From contig CACYLQ010000018.1 of assembly GCA_902775195.1 (NCBI GenBank), forward strand, positions 1-44,824: a DNA stretch of 44,824 bases, given 5' to 3'. Made by a program: the position numbers and the translations under genes. The notes under the pieces were generated by a model. The model saw only the letters and a list, made by a program, of their open reading frames with translations, was not told the origin of the DNA and ran no database searches. Below, in pieces: positions 44,598-44,824 of this stretch (positions are counted from its first letter, which is position 1; each line of letters begins with the position of its first letter). The stretch is from an uncultured Pseudobutyrivibrio sp. (lineage in GTDB: Bacteria > Bacillota > Clostridia > Lachnospirales > Lachnospiraceae).

Positions 44598-44824
44598 ATA
44601 AAAAATCCATCATGTTCTTTATTAGGTAACAACTGTTCCATAGTCTCAATTGTAAACTCCTTATGTGAACTTAAGAAGTTTTCTACCTGATTTTCGTTTT
44701 CATCTTTGTTTATTGTGCAGGTACTGTAGCAAAGTGTTCCACCTGCCTTAACATACCTTGCAGCGTTTTTTAGTATCTTAGCCTGAAGCATAACCAGTTC
44801 ATCTAAAGATTCTTTTGTCTGGTT
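44576..44824 (-). CDS. rsmB: 16S rRNA cytosine-C5 methyltransferase RsmB (C-terminal part)
   Basis: Runs off the right edge of the window; the open frame continues to the last base (83 residues seen). It has ILKNAARYVKAGGTLCYSTC, where the TC holds the catalytic cysteine region, followed by NKDENENQV and a DGFFICVMKK end typical of RsmB/Sun. Order rsmB-rlmN-prpC-prkC-rsgA-rpe-thiN supports the call. Confidence 0.88.
   Translation of the reverse strand, partial: NQTKESLDELVMLQAKILKNAARYVKAGGTLCYSTCTINKDENENQVENFLSSHKEFTIETMEQLLPNKEHDGFFICVMKKN

Overview
The window is low-GC chromosomal DNA from a Gram-positive anaerobe. Protein style, gene order and gene families (DUF5688, ArgJ-type arginine cluster, PrkC/Stp cluster, GerMN lipoprotein, HflKC) point to a Lachnospiraceae, most likely near Butyrivibrio/Pseudobutyrivibrio; the genus is an inference. 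Most of it is housekeeping sequence and almost everything right of the pot operon lies on the minus strand, except argG.

Layout. (1) 1-4330: a small membrane protein gene on the minus strand, then on the plus strand tRNA-Thr(CGU) followed directly by the polyamine importer potABCD. (2) 4331-15565, minus strand: a shortened DUF5688 gene, then the classical Firmicutes run (read right to left) SDR-surE, asp23, nusB-xseA-xseB-ispA-dxs-tlyA-nadK-argR-recN, closed by a terminator. (3) About 16.1-25.6 kb, minus strand: an accessory block with four poorly known proteins (one with a FliD C-terminal look, one with an FrpC/EF-hand-like calcium region), a two-component pair whose response regulator has lost its recognition helix by an internal deletion, hflK-hflC, and an LprI-like membrane protein. 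(4) 25977-32095, minus strand: comEA, an OmpR-type regulator, a HAMP kinase, a GerMN lipoprotein and comEC in one run. (5) 32177-38592: argC-GNAT-argJ-argB-argD on the minus strand and argG on the plus strand, diverging from a region with ArgR-box-like palindromes. (6) 38634-44824, minus strand: rsmB(partial)-rlmN-PP2C-prkC-rsgA-rpe-thiN.

The most unusual content is two intergenic arrays, at 15705-16056 and 25709-26005, on either side of the accessory block. Each consists of a short word and its reverse complement in strict alternation along the main run. In the first, TTAAGT is followed by ACTTAA exactly 29 bp later in seven of seven units. In the second, AGRTAGT is followed by ACTATCT exactly 26 bp later in five of five complete units. 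The words are unrelated, and the sequence within and between units is not conserved, yet the mean unit pitch is about 52.8 bp in both. I do not recognise this element. It does not fit CRISPR, REP/BIME, terminator or riboswitch descriptions, and it is the best candidate here for something undescribed.

Smaller regulatory observations: a terminator-like hairpin with an alternative pairing directly ahead of the LprI-like gene, a structured 71-nt leader ahead of the EF-hand-like gene, a hairpin that would hide the comEA ribosome binding site, and an ArgR-box-like palindrome lying on the argC -10 element.
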